Below, one piece after another: positions 12,863 through 20,761 of a stretch of 20,779 nucleotides of DNA. Position numbers and translations under genes: made by a program. The notes below the pieces were generated by a model, which was not told the DNA's origin, made no database searches, and was given only the letters and a program-made list of their open reading frames with translations. Origin of the DNA: Simkania sp. GTDB lineage: Bacteria; Chlamydiota; Chlamydiia; Chlamydiales; Simkaniaceae. The DNA lies in the NCBI GenBank assembly GCA_028279205.1, contig JANQSR010000106.1:1-20779 (forward strand). Direction: 5' to 3'. How positions within the stretch are numbered: position 1 is the stretch's first letter; the number at the start of each line of letters is the position of its first letter.

Positions 12863-13867
12863 TCAAAAGTTTAGTTGAATCCCAGCAAAAAATCCATAAT
12901 AGACCAGGTTTCTCCTGTAGTTTTTTTTTATTGAACCTTGAGTCTTGGAAAACTCCCGATCGGCCAAGGCAAGTTGATCCATATAAAGCAGATCATATCC
13001 AGCAAAAAGTGTGAAAAACTTCATAAATCTAATATCAATAAAGGGGTAGGCGTGAAAAAAGTAAGCAAAACTTGCAACATTGGGTTCCCGTTTCTGGATG
13101 ACGATCCCTGGTTTGAGATTGGATACCATCCTCACTTTTCTTCTGCTTTGATTGATAAGTCCCCCCACATTGGCAACAACTCCCCATGTAATATAAGCGT
13201 GGGGGTTACACTCAAAATGAAAGCCGATGAATGGTCCGACAGGGCGGTTGCGTGTCTGCACATCGTAAGGGCTTTTCTTTTTCCCTTTGATAAAATCGAG
13301 CTTTAGCTTCTCTCTCAGATCAAAAAATCGCAAACCAGCCATCCAGGCAACCGAGACAGCATTCGAATACCTTGGCGTTACGTAGTCCCAGTGGGTTAAA
13401 TCGACCGACCAAAAGTCTGAAATGTAGGCTGCCCTGGCTCGATCTGCATTCTGATAGTCAGCCATAGTTGGATGAGAAACAAGGCTTACCCCATGCTCCA
13501 GCTCTTTTTTCCCTTCCCAGTGCAAAAAGCCCGTGTAAGAGAGGGACCAGGTTGAGCGAAGACGATTAAACACCTTAATAGCGATCCGAACGCCTAGGCG
13601 ATCCTTCATATTTTTAACGAGTTGCTTGGATGTGATAAGCTTTGCGGCTGGTTTAATCTCACCCATCTGTGATTGGGTTTTTTCTGCTTCGACCAAAACT
13701 TGGTCAAACGGTTTAAAACCGTCCGAGCGTTTCCATAAGATAGCATCCCCTTCTAAAGCAAAATAGTGATCATAAGCTCCCCGCTCCGCACCAAAGAGAG
13801 AGAGAGAAGAAAAGAGAGAGAGGGAAGAAAAGAGCAATGGCAGCAGGGAAAAAAGGAGAGTTTGCAT
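12863..13867 (-). CDS. Outer-membrane beta-barrel protein (MOMP/BBP7-like), putative
   Basis: 334 residues. The signal peptide is long and leucine/serine rich with an internal repeat (LFSSLSLFSSLSLFG), cleaved near residue 26. The mature protein starts with a YDHYFALEGDAILWKR-type segment, followed by alternating hydrophobic strands (LSYTGFLHWEG, AVSVAWMAGLRFFDL, HAYITWGVVANVGG, FFTLFAGYDLLYM) and ends in Phe after YYGFFAGIQLNF, the C-terminal pattern recognised by the BAM complex. It resembles the outer-membrane proteins of environmental chlamydiae and the BBP7-like group; the exact family is uncertain. There are no mature cysteines beyond one (FECNPH), unlike classical MOMP. AAGG lies 7 bases before the ATG. 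Confidence 0.7.
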   Translation of the reverse strand: MQTLLFSLLPLLFSSLSLFSSLSLFGAERGAYDHYFALEGDAILWKRSDGFKPFDQVLVEAEKTQSQMGEIKPAAKLITSKQLVKNMKDRLGVRIAIKVFNRLRSTWSLSYTGFLHWEGKKELEHGVSLVSHPTMADYQNADRARAAYISDFWSVDLTHWDYVTPRYSNAVSVAWMAGLRFFDLREKLKLDFIKGKKKSPYDVQTRNRPVGPFIGFHFECNPHAYITWGVVANVGGLINQSRRKVRMVSNLKPGIVIQKREPNVASFAYFFHAYPFIDIRFMKFFTLFAGYDLLYMDQLALADREFSKTQGSIKKNYRRNLVYYGFFAGIQLNF

Positions 13868-13911
13868 CCGAAGACCTTAGAGTATGCTTTGCTAAAAGGG
13901 ATGATAAGGGA

Positions 13912-13920
13912 GTGTACCAA
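13912..13920 (-). promoter_or_regulatory. Candidate extended -10 promoter of the beta-barrel gene
   Basis: On the minus strand TGGTACACT matches an extended -10 (TGnTAnAnT) about 45 bases before the ATG. A convincing -35 is not seen; the nearest candidates are weak. The surrounding 13868-14089 spacer holds nothing else I can support. Confidence 0.3.
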
Positions 13921-14089
13921 AGCAAGCGGCTCAAAATCTACCGTTTTTCAAAAATTTTTTAAACGCTCTTCTTATCTCAAAAGAGAAAGGCCTACCCCAA
14001 GGCTCCTTCCATAAGGTCTAAAAGAGTCTCAATCTCACCCTGCGAAATCTCTTTATCTGCACTTTAGCATGACCTGGTCTCTCCCTCTC

Positions 14090-16981
14090 CTATTTTGGGT
14101 AGGTGGGACTCAAACGGAGAGTGTAATCCCAAATAGCGCGATTTGGAAGGGCTCGAATCTCGTCTAATTCAATGAGATGGGGCCGATCCTGAACGATCTC
14201 TTTCCAATGAATCGCTTCATTAGAGCGGGCTGCAAGGTAGATGATTTGCCTTCCTTCATCACGTGCAAGGGAGATAAGGCTCTTTCCAATCGCTCTGAAC
14301 CTCTCTTCATCACTTGTTAAAAGAACTTCATCTAGAAAAATAGGTAGAGGGGGATACTCCTTTTTTTGTTCTAGGTGTTTGATCCAAGCAAGTCGGATTG
14401 CTAAAAATAGTTGAGCTAAAGCTGCTGAAGAGAGCTCTTCAACTGTTACCCTCTTCCCCTTTCCAACCTCGCTAATTTGCATCACTGGCACTCCCAACTC
14501 TTCGATTTTCAGTTCTTCAACCCTCAATTTGTGGGAGGTAAACCTTGCAAAACGCTTTTTCACATCCTCTAAAAGATCTGTCTGAGATTTTAGCTTTTCC
14601 CGAATATCCTCAATGAGAAATTGGGCGGCTTGACCAAGCACTCTCTCTTTGAATTTTTTGCTTAAAGAGGACTGCTTTTCATATCTCTGCCTATTAGCCT
14701 CTTCTAATCGGTGCTCCTCTTTGACCTTTTTGATATGCCCTTCCACCCTTGAAAGCTCCTGAATGTACCCCTCTTTGAGGTTGATCTTTTCAGTGCACTC
14801 ACTTCGCATCTCTTCTAATAGATCCCTTCTCTCTTCCGCTTTTTCTATGAGATCAGGCTCTTTTTTTAACTTTCTCTTGAGTTCACGAGAGAGCGTCCTT
14901 TCTTCCTCTAACCTTTTCTCAACCCTTTTCCATTTCTCGAGTAGAGGAAAAGATTCTTCCAATCCCTTCTTATCCCCTATTGCAAGTCTGATCTCCTGAT
15001 AAAAGGCTTCGATCTCTTTTCCCTTAGAGTCAAGCTCTTCTTCTTGCCTTTTTACATCTTTTTCAAGTAGATCGATATCTCTCTTGCTCTTTTCCCCTTT
15101 TTCCAAACCTCTTTTAAGCTCTGCAAGTGCGCCCTCAAGGCTCTCTTGATCGATCTTTTCATCGATCTCGACCTCCCAATGTTTTAAAAAAGCGAAAGCC
15201 TCCCTTTGAGAGCTTTTCACCTGCTCTTCACGTATCTTGATCGAAGCTTCTAAGTGGTTGATTTCGCTTGAAATTTTCTGATGCTCAGCTAAAGTTTTAA
15301 CCAGTATATCAAATGCTGAAGGAGTGGTGATGCAAGGATCAAAACCATATTGCTCAGCAAACGCTTCTCTTGCCTTTTCAAGCTTTTTTCTTTCCTCTCT
15401 CAAAGATTTTAGCTCTCTTTCAAATAGGACTCTCTCTTCAGATTTTTGACACAGCGTGCGCAGTCTGTCGTATTCCTCTTGAACCTCTTCTAGAAGGTCT
15501 TGCGCCTCTCTTGTCCATTCAAATGGATTTTGCTCAAAACCTGCTTGCTCTAGCTCTCGAGCTGTCTTCCTTTTCAAGCGGCGGCTTTTATGAAAAAGGA
15601 GAGCGACCGATCCAAGAAAGGTAACTCCCGAACTTAAGATGAGAACGATCTCTTTTCTAAGAAGAGAAAAGATCAAAGAGAGCAGAGCCGCCGCAAAGAG
15701 CGTGATCAACAGCCAGTTTTTTCTGCTCTTTCGCTCTATTTGATCGAGCGCAACCCATAGATTTAAACAAGAAATCGCGCGGCGGTGCGATCTGATCTTT
15801 GCTTGGGGATCTTTTACACTTTCAAAAGAATCATCTCCACTTTCAACTCTGGTTTCGAGTTTAGAGATTTCCAGCTCCACATGAGCCCATCTTCTAGAAA
15901 ACTCCTCCGCTCTTTGAACCTCTATTGCCCCGAGACACCCCCTTTTTTTTTCTGTTTTTTCCGAAAAACGCCCGCTTAGATTGCGTAAAATTCCCTCTTG
16001 ATCCCTCCTCTTGCCTTCAAGCTCTCTTTGCTCCCGCTCACTCTCTTTTTGCTCACCTAACGCTCTATTTAGCCTCTTTTCATATATTTCAACCTGTTCT
16101 CGCCCCTTTCTCATCGAGTCTTGCTCTTTTAAAGAGGGCTTAAAGCGGATGAGCACAAGCTGCTCCTTTGTGCTAGATAGGGACTTTTTTGCCCCCTTGA
16201 GATTTTTTTCAAGTCGATCTTTTTGCCCTTCTAAACGATCCAAACGCTCTAATTCATCCCCTTTTAAATGGGCTATATGGGGAGAGAATCGCTTCTTCTC
16301 ATTTTCAAGCTCTTTTATCGTTTCAAGATGGTCGCTTAGCTCAATGGCAAGATCTAAATGGATCAACGCACGCTCTGCTTGCTTTGCCTTGTGAATTTTT
16401 CTCTTTAGCTCTGTCAGCCTCTCCCCTTTTTCAAACAGGTCTTCGTGCTCTTTTTCCACCCTCTTTAGGGTGTTAAAAGCCTCTTTGAGCTCTCTTCTCT
16501 CCTTTTCAGCTTTCGATTTTTCAAGCCCTTTCTCTAACCCCGAAAGATCATACCCCCCTGTCAAGGCTTTGACAACTTGAGTCAAGATCTGCTCATTTTG
16601 AGTCGAAACTTTCTTATTTTGATCCCGGTTTAAGGTGATCAAACTCTCCATTGTCATCCAGTAATACTCTAGGTGTTCAGAGCTCTGTAGGTCAGGTCGG
16701 TTTTTAAGTGGAGTGCCTGAGCGTTTCCAAACAACGGTAGAGCCATTTCGAAGAACCTCTATCTCGCACCCCTTCTCTTCAAACGTCGCTTCTAAATAGA
16801 GATAAGGATCCTTTTTTCGGTTTGGCTCGGTGATCAAATATCTCAAAGCGCGGATCAAGCTGCTTTTTCCAACCCCATTAGAACCTGTGACGAGGTTGAC
16901 TCCGTCTTGAAAAGTCGTGATCGAAAATCCTGGAGATTCGATGCCAGGCAAATCTTTGATGACGAGCCGTTTAAGTCTCAT
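14090..16981 (-). CDS. YhaN-like membrane-anchored Rad50/SMC-type ATPase
   Basis: 963 residues. The N-terminal ATPase half carries Walker A GSNGVGKSS (33-41). Long charged coiled coils follow (about 150-415 and 480-820). In the middle, where Rad50/SbcC have a zinc hook, two membrane helices occur (about 420-440 and 445-463: LLITLFAAALLSLIFSLL, IVLILSSGVTFLGSVALLF), as in Bacillus YhaN. The C-terminal half has the signature ELSSAALAQLFLAIRLAW (849-866) and Walker B LPIFLDEVLL with Asp884-Glu885. The usual H-loop histidine after Walker B is not evident (IIYLAARSNEAI). With the phosphoesterase next door it would form an Mre11-Rad50-like DNA end-processing complex tethered to the membrane. Its ATG overlaps the nuclease stop as ATGA. 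Confidence 0.85.
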   Translation of the reverse strand: MRLKRLVIKDLPGIESPGFSITTFQDGVNLVTGSNGVGKSSLIRALRYLITEPNRKKDPYLYLEATFEEKGCEIEVLRNGSTVVWKRSGTPLKNRPDLQSSEHLEYYWMTMESLITLNRDQNKKVSTQNEQILTQVVKALTGGYDLSGLEKGLEKSKAEKERRELKEAFNTLKRVEKEHEDLFEKGERLTELKRKIHKAKQAERALIHLDLAIELSDHLETIKELENEKKRFSPHIAHLKGDELERLDRLEGQKDRLEKNLKGAKKSLSSTKEQLVLIRFKPSLKEQDSMRKGREQVEIYEKRLNRALGEQKESEREQRELEGKRRDQEGILRNLSGRFSEKTEKKRGCLGAIEVQRAEEFSRRWAHVELEISKLETRVESGDDSFESVKDPQAKIRSHRRAISCLNLWVALDQIERKSRKNWLLITLFAAALLSLIFSLLRKEIVLILSSGVTFLGSVALLFHKSRRLKRKTARELEQAGFEQNPFEWTREAQDLLEEVQEEYDRLRTLCQKSEERVLFERELKSLREERKKLEKAREAFAEQYGFDPCITTPSAFDILVKTLAEHQKISSEINHLEASIKIREEQVKSSQREAFAFLKHWEVEIDEKIDQESLEGALAELKRGLEKGEKSKRDIDLLEKDVKRQEEELDSKGKEIEAFYQEIRLAIGDKKGLEESFPLLEKWKRVEKRLEEERTLSRELKRKLKKEPDLIEKAEERRDLLEEMRSECTEKINLKEGYIQELSRVEGHIKKVKEEHRLEEANRQRYEKQSSLSKKFKERVLGQAAQFLIEDIREKLKSQTDLLEDVKKRFARFTSHKLRVEELKIEELGVPVMQISEVGKGKRVTVEELSSAALAQLFLAIRLAWIKHLEQKKEYPPLPIFLDEVLLTSDEERFRAIGKSLISLARDEGRQIIYLAARSNEAIHWKEIVQDRPHLIELDEIRALPNRAIWDYTLRLSPTYPK

Positions 16982-18258
16982 TTCAACATCCTCTTCAAAA
17001 GCGTCAAGCCAGCCTGCTCGAACAGCTCAACCATCTTCTCTCGAGAAAACTCTTTCTCTTCAAGGAGTTCTTGATCCCAACTGGCATCACGCCACCGCTC
17101 TTTTTTGATCATTTTACCAAGCTGATCCCTAGCTTTAGAAAGGAAAGAGTCTCTCTCTTCACACTCCTTTGTGCATCTCAAGGAGAGCAGACGGCGAGCG
17201 AGAAGACCAGGCGGATCATCCCTGTGACTTAAAAGCTCTAAGGAGATCTCAGGATGGGTGCTATCGACACAATCTACAATAAAATACTCGATGCCATATT
17301 TAGTCTCGAAAACTTTTCCCTGATTTTTTTGCAACATCTCTTGCGCTTTTGTTCCAAGCTCTGTCGACCCGACAAGCTTTAGAGCAAGACCGACAACCTC
17401 AGGAGGAGCCGTTTTATGTTGGAGCTCTCGGGTTAACTTTAAGACTTTGTCAAAAATCTTATCCCTTATCTCTTCTAGATCTGAGAGAAGGGAAAGGTCG
17501 AGGTCGACTCTCTCTACGCGAAAAGGGGCTAGCACCGATTGGGTCACGGAGATGATTTGATCACGCTCAATCACGTAGATCCAAGGGCCGAGATCTCCTG
17601 TTTCGTCAACATCCATACTCGTCACACAGCCCAAGTAGCCCCCCTTTTCAATCGATAAAGGGTCTGACTTGTGGATATGTCCAAGGAGCCAATAATCGAT
17701 CTGGGAATCACTCAGCTCTTTGGAGGAGACGGGGGCATAAAGACTCTCTGTTTGATCCCGGTCACAGTGCAAAAGTCCGATGTTAATCCCAGGGCCTCTC
17801 TCAAAATGGATCCCTTCGAGAGGCCTTTTTTTGACGTGCCGATTGAGAAAAGAGAGCCCATGAAGTGTGATGATCCCATCGACTTCCATCCTCTCCCAAT
17901 CCCCATCACACCCAAGCAGTTTGAGATGATCGATCCTCTTGGCAATCTTGGCAAGCACAGAAAAGTCGTGATTGCCGCTCACTCCAACAATCTGAATTCC
18001 ACTCTCTTTGAGCTTTTGGACTCCTTCACTCAAATAGCGGTGCGCTTCAAAGTAATCATTTTCACTCTCTACAACATCTCCAGCCAAGAGAACCAGGTCA
18101 ACTTTTTGTCTGATCGACTCGTCAACGACTCGCTTCCAAGCAGCTCCCGAATTTAATTTGCAAACATTAACACTAGAGTCTTGTGGCGTGCGTGTGGGTG
18201 ATCGACCCAAATGCAAATCTCCAACGGCTAATAATTTTATCTTATCCCTTACCTTCAT
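16978..18258 (-). CDS. YhaO/SbcD-like (Mre11-type) DNA exonuclease
   Basis: 426 residues. All calcineurin-like phosphoesterase motifs are in place: Asp14/His16 (GDLHLGR), Asp61 (LLAGDVVE), Asn96-His97-Asp98 (GNHD), His164 (LLHCD) and His194/His196 (LLGHIHK). These bind two Mn ions in Mre11/SbcD nucleases. The C-terminal half (from about 270) is the capping and ATPase-binding part, with its last residues helical. The start is ATG 18258 with GCAGG 7 bases upstream; a TTG two codons earlier is less likely. Middle gene of the operon: 14 bp after the helicase gene, 4-bp overlap with the YhaN-like gene. Confidence 0.88.
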   Translation of the reverse strand: MKVRDKIKLLAVGDLHLGRSPTRTPQDSSVNVCKLNSGAAWKRVVDESIRQKVDLVLLAGDVVESENDYFEAHRYLSEGVQKLKESGIQIVGVSGNHDFSVLAKIAKRIDHLKLLGCDGDWERMEVDGIITLHGLSFLNRHVKKRPLEGIHFERGPGINIGLLHCDRDQTESLYAPVSSKELSDSQIDYWLLGHIHKSDPLSIEKGGYLGCVTSMDVDETGDLGPWIYVIERDQIISVTQSVLAPFRVERVDLDLSLLSDLEEIRDKIFDKVLKLTRELQHKTAPPEVVGLALKLVGSTELGTKAQEMLQKNQGKVFETKYGIEYFIVDCVDSTHPEISLELLSHRDDPPGLLARRLLSLRCTKECEERDSFLSKARDQLGKMIKKERWRDASWDQELLEEKEFSREKMVELFEQAGLTLLKRMLK

Positions 18259-18272
18259 ATTCAAACCTGCAT

Positions 18273-19589
18273 TTACCCAGATGAGAAACGGCTTAAGAAG
18301 TGACAGATTTTAGAATCGACCAAGATGTGCCATTTTTGGATCGGCACTTTCAGTTGAATCCCCTCAAGAGAGGTGCACCTGCTAAGCGCCACATAAGCCT
18401 GGCCGCAAGCAAAGGTGCCACGGCCGATATCGATTGTCACCTGCTGAAACGTCTTTCCCTGACTCTTATGAATGGTGATCGCCCACGCTAAGCGAAACGG
18501 GTACTGCTCAAATGTCCCTACGGGATTAGAAACAATTTTACCCTCTTCAAAAGAGAACTGGTAAACCTCCCATTTAAACGGCTCGATCTCAACTTGCTCA
18601 TCATCGAAAAGGCGCACACTCACGCCTCCTTGTTTCTCTCGATCCCAATCTATAGATTCGATCACACCGATTGTCCCATTTACCCATCTGTTTTTTGGAT
18701 CGTTGTTGAGCAGCATGATTTGCGCTCCCACTTTAAATTCGAGTTCGACCGCTGTTGGATAATACTCTTTTCCAAACTCTCCACAGATTTCGGCCTCGTA
18801 TGTGTGCTTTTCTCCACTTAAAGTCTCCAACTGACGTGCATTGATCCCATCTGCTTGGCTGTTAGTCGAAGTTAGATTGATCATGAAATCGCTCTTATCA
18901 CCCCTTTGTACTTGTGCCATGCACCTTTGGTTGAGTCTTTCAATCTCTTTAGCATCGACTGAGTTATCCCGAATTTTATTAAGTAGATTCACAAATTGCT
19001 CATCTTTCTGACGGTACACTTTTTTAAGCTCTATTCCCTCCAATTCAATCGACTCGAGTGCTTTAGCACTAAAAAAATAGGGCGTTTCATAATGGGTTTT
19101 AAAAAGCTCTTTTTCCTGCTTGCCCACAACAGGAGGCAACTGATACAGATCTCCGACAAAAACCATTTGAACACCTCCAAAAGGTTGGGAGCAATCTGAG
19201 CCGTAGAGACCTAAGAAAGCATCTATGCAATCTAGCAGATCGGAGCGGAGCATAGAGACTTCATCGATGATGATCATCTCTACTCTTTTGTAGAGCCCAG
19301 GCCTTCTAGGTCTGATTTTTTTGCTCTGGATCTTCTCAATGGTGACATCGATGTAGAAATTAAAAAAGCGGTGAATCGTCTGCCCTTTTACATTCAGTGC
19401 GGCCATGCCCGTCGGAGCTAAGACAACAGGGTTTTTTTGAGTGTTTTGACAGAAAAAATCTAACAGGGTCGACTTGCCCGTCCCAGCTTTTCCCGTGATA
19501 AAAAAATTTTTATTTGTCTCCTCTAGTAAGGACAAAACCTTTTTAAACTGAGGATCTAAATCGATCTGATTGATACTTTTGATAGACAT
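18273..19589 (-). CDS. Pif1-like SF1B DNA helicase
   Basis: 438 residues. Superfamily 1B motifs in order: motif I GKAGTGKST (33-41), Ia LAPTGMAALNVKGQTIHRFF (58-77), motif II IIIDEVSM (106-113), motif III VFVGDLYQLPPV (about 145-156), motif V WAITIHKSQGKTF (about 369-381) and motif VI YVALSRC (about 399-405). This is the Pif1 pattern, a 5'-3' helicase that unwinds forks, G-quadruplexes and R-loops. It has only the helicase core, with no N-terminal extension and a very short tail. The ATG at 19589 lacks a clear ribosome site, but a strong promoter sits 40-67 bases upstream. First gene of an operon with the Mre11-like and Rad50-like genes. Confidence 0.9.
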   Translation of the reverse strand: MSIKSINQIDLDPQFKKVLSLLEETNKNFFITGKAGTGKSTLLDFFCQNTQKNPVVLAPTGMAALNVKGQTIHRFFNFYIDVTIEKIQSKKIRPRRPGLYKRVEMIIIDEVSMLRSDLLDCIDAFLGLYGSDCSQPFGGVQMVFVGDLYQLPPVVGKQEKELFKTHYETPYFFSAKALESIELEGIELKKVYRQKDEQFVNLLNKIRDNSVDAKEIERLNQRCMAQVQRGDKSDFMINLTSTNSQADGINARQLETLSGEKHTYEAEICGEFGKEYYPTAVELEFKVGAQIMLLNNDPKNRWVNGTIGVIESIDWDREKQGGVSVRLFDDEQVEIEPFKWEVYQFSFEEGKIVSNPVGTFEQYPFRLAWAITIHKSQGKTFQQVTIDIGRGTFACGQAYVALSRCTSLEGIQLKVPIQKWHILVDSKICHFLSRFSSG

Positions 19590-19627
19590 TACGCCCGTAA
19601 CTCACGTTTGATGGTGAATTGAGGGTT

Positions 19628-19656
19628 ATTCTAACAGAAGCGAGCCCCTTTTTCAA
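19628..19656 (-). promoter_or_regulatory. Promoter of the helicase - nuclease - ATPase operon
   Basis: On the minus strand TTGAAA (19656-19651), a 17-base spacer and TAGAAT (19633-19628) preceded by TGT, so the -10 is also of extended type. Transcription would start near 19621, about 30 bases before the helicase ATG. It lies just outside the inverted-repeat element, whose nearer end is 15 bp upstream of the -35. Confidence 0.65.
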
Positions 19657-19670
19657 TAATGTTGAGGCTT

Positions 19671-19987
19671 TTAGCTAGTCGTCCCTGAAAATCTCTAATT
19701 TTGCAAATTTTATCAGGCTGTTTTTGAGCCGCGAGGGTACTAAGGGGGACTGCCTAGTGGCTGTTTTGATGAACCAGTCTATATCCTTAGCCAGCTGAGA
19801 TAATTCGTTAGTAGGATCAAGGATCTCTGATAGACGACTTTGAAAAAGCCTGCCTTGTGAATGGTTTCTCTTTTTTGGGCAAAAATCGCAATTTCTATGC
19901 GTATTTTATCTTAAAAAATACCTTTAAATCAAGCTTTTCTCTGAGATAAACAAGGATTCACGTATATTTTCAGGGACAACTAGCTAA
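19671..19987. mobile_element. MITE-like, internally deleted IS5-type element with 22-bp inverted ends
   Basis: The ends at 19671-19692 and 19966-19987 are inverted copies with one mismatch in 22 bases (reading inward TTAGCTAGT, C or T, GTCCCTGAAAAT). The inside carries a decayed transposase N-terminus. CTAG occurs in both ends (19675-19678 and 19980-19983), compatible with the YTAR-type target of the IS5 group, but palindromic, so no target duplication can be proven; a TA duplication is another reading. At 317 bp it cannot encode a transposase and would need one in trans. Confidence 0.75.
19675..19905 (-). pseudogene. Decayed IS5-family transposase (N-terminus joined to C-terminal tail)
   Basis: A start-less open frame of 76 codons reads CDFCPKKRNHSQGRLFQSRL, then SEILDPTNELSQLAKDIDW, like the opening of IS5-type transposases (RLF...L.LDP.HEL..LA..IDW). 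After IDW (about 19774) the similarity stops. The frame continues to LKNSLIKFAKLEIFRDD and a TAG inside the left inverted repeat, as expected for the C-terminal tail of the same transposase. The catalytic DDE region is missing. An internal deletion explains this best. Confidence 0.6.
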
Positions 19988-20761
19988 TATCCGCATATAA
20001 TTCAAACTCACACCTTTCTCCAATCTGTCCAGTACCTTTCGATAATTTGACTGCACCGTTCCTTGAGCCTCTTCCATTAGCCGAGTCAGAACGTTTTTAA
20101 GAGTTTCATCCTCTGTCCAAGTGGTAAAATATTTCCAAAGAGTCGTTGCTCCAGAAAAATTTGAAGTTACTGGAATTTCACAGCTGTGAACCCCGTTCAT
20201 GATAACCGAAAAAATCGAATTTAGATGACGGCGATAACGCGGATCACATTTGATTATTTTTTTATTTAGTAAAGGACCGATAAGCATCCATTGTCTATCA
20301 GTTACACATTGAAATCCTGATCCAGCTTGTCCAAATTTCTTATTGAAATTGAAAATTGATAGTGGTCCAGTTTTCCGATTCGAAATTTTCTGAAGGTTCT
20401 TAAGTAGCTCTCGATAATAGGATTGTAACGGCTCTTGGGACTCTTTCTCCAGTAGAGGCAGAACCTTCTCGAGGACTTTATCTCTTTGCCAACCAAGGAA
20501 ATACTCTCTAGCTGTCCGCTCTCTGCAAAAATTCGGGTTTTTTGGAAGGGGAGTAGAGTACCCATTTATTAAAATAAAAAGAAGCGAATTTAGAGCATTG
20601 CGAGAGTTTCCTGTCGCTTTAACCTCTTTGTTAAATAAAGGTTGAACGAGATTCCACTCTCTATCGCTTATACGCCAGAGCTTTGGGTCATCTTCCCTGC
20701 GTTTCACCGCTTGCCAAGGAGAAGGTCCTTGATGATCCAGATCGCCTTGATCATCAGTCAT
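19970..20761 (-). CDS. Protein of two tandem DUF4096-like (IS4/IS5 transposase N-terminal) DNA-binding domains
   Basis: 263 residues from ATG 20761, but the frame stays open to the window edge, so the true start may lie outside. Two copies of one about 98-residue unit are seen: 29-126 (WRISDREWNLVQPLFNKE, LNSLLFILINGY, REYFLGWQ, LQSYYRELLKNLQK) and 150-248 (QCVTDRQWMLIGPLLNKK, LNSIFSVIMNG, WKYFTTWT, VQSNYRKVLDRLEK). Each resembles the helix-turn-helix region at the start of IS5-type transposases (DUF4096). No DDE catalytic domain exists, so it could bind DNA but not transpose it: a repressor or a domesticated protein. The last residues (LASCP) and the stop codon are encoded by the inverted repeat of the neighbouring element. 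Confidence 0.65.
   Translation of the reverse strand: MTDDQGDLDHQGPSPWQAVKRREDDPKLWRISDREWNLVQPLFNKEVKATGNSRNALNSLLFILINGYSTPLPKNPNFCRERTAREYFLGWQRDKVLEKVLPLLEKESQEPLQSYYRELLKNLQKISNRKTGPLSIFNFNKKFGQAGSGFQCVTDRQWMLIGPLLNKKIIKCDPRYRRHLNSIFSVIMNGVHSCEIPVTSNFSGATTLWKYFTTWTEDETLKNVLTRLMEEAQGTVQSNYRKVLDRLEKGVSLNYMRILASCP

Noticed and set aside
13985..14005. GCCT/AGGC hairpin as terminator of the YhaN-like gene
   Set aside because: Only a four-pair stem and a broken T-tract; too weak to call.
13880..14075. Short minus-strand frame reading DKEISQGEIETLLDLMEGALG
   Set aside because: No start codon, a stop directly upstream, and no family recognised.
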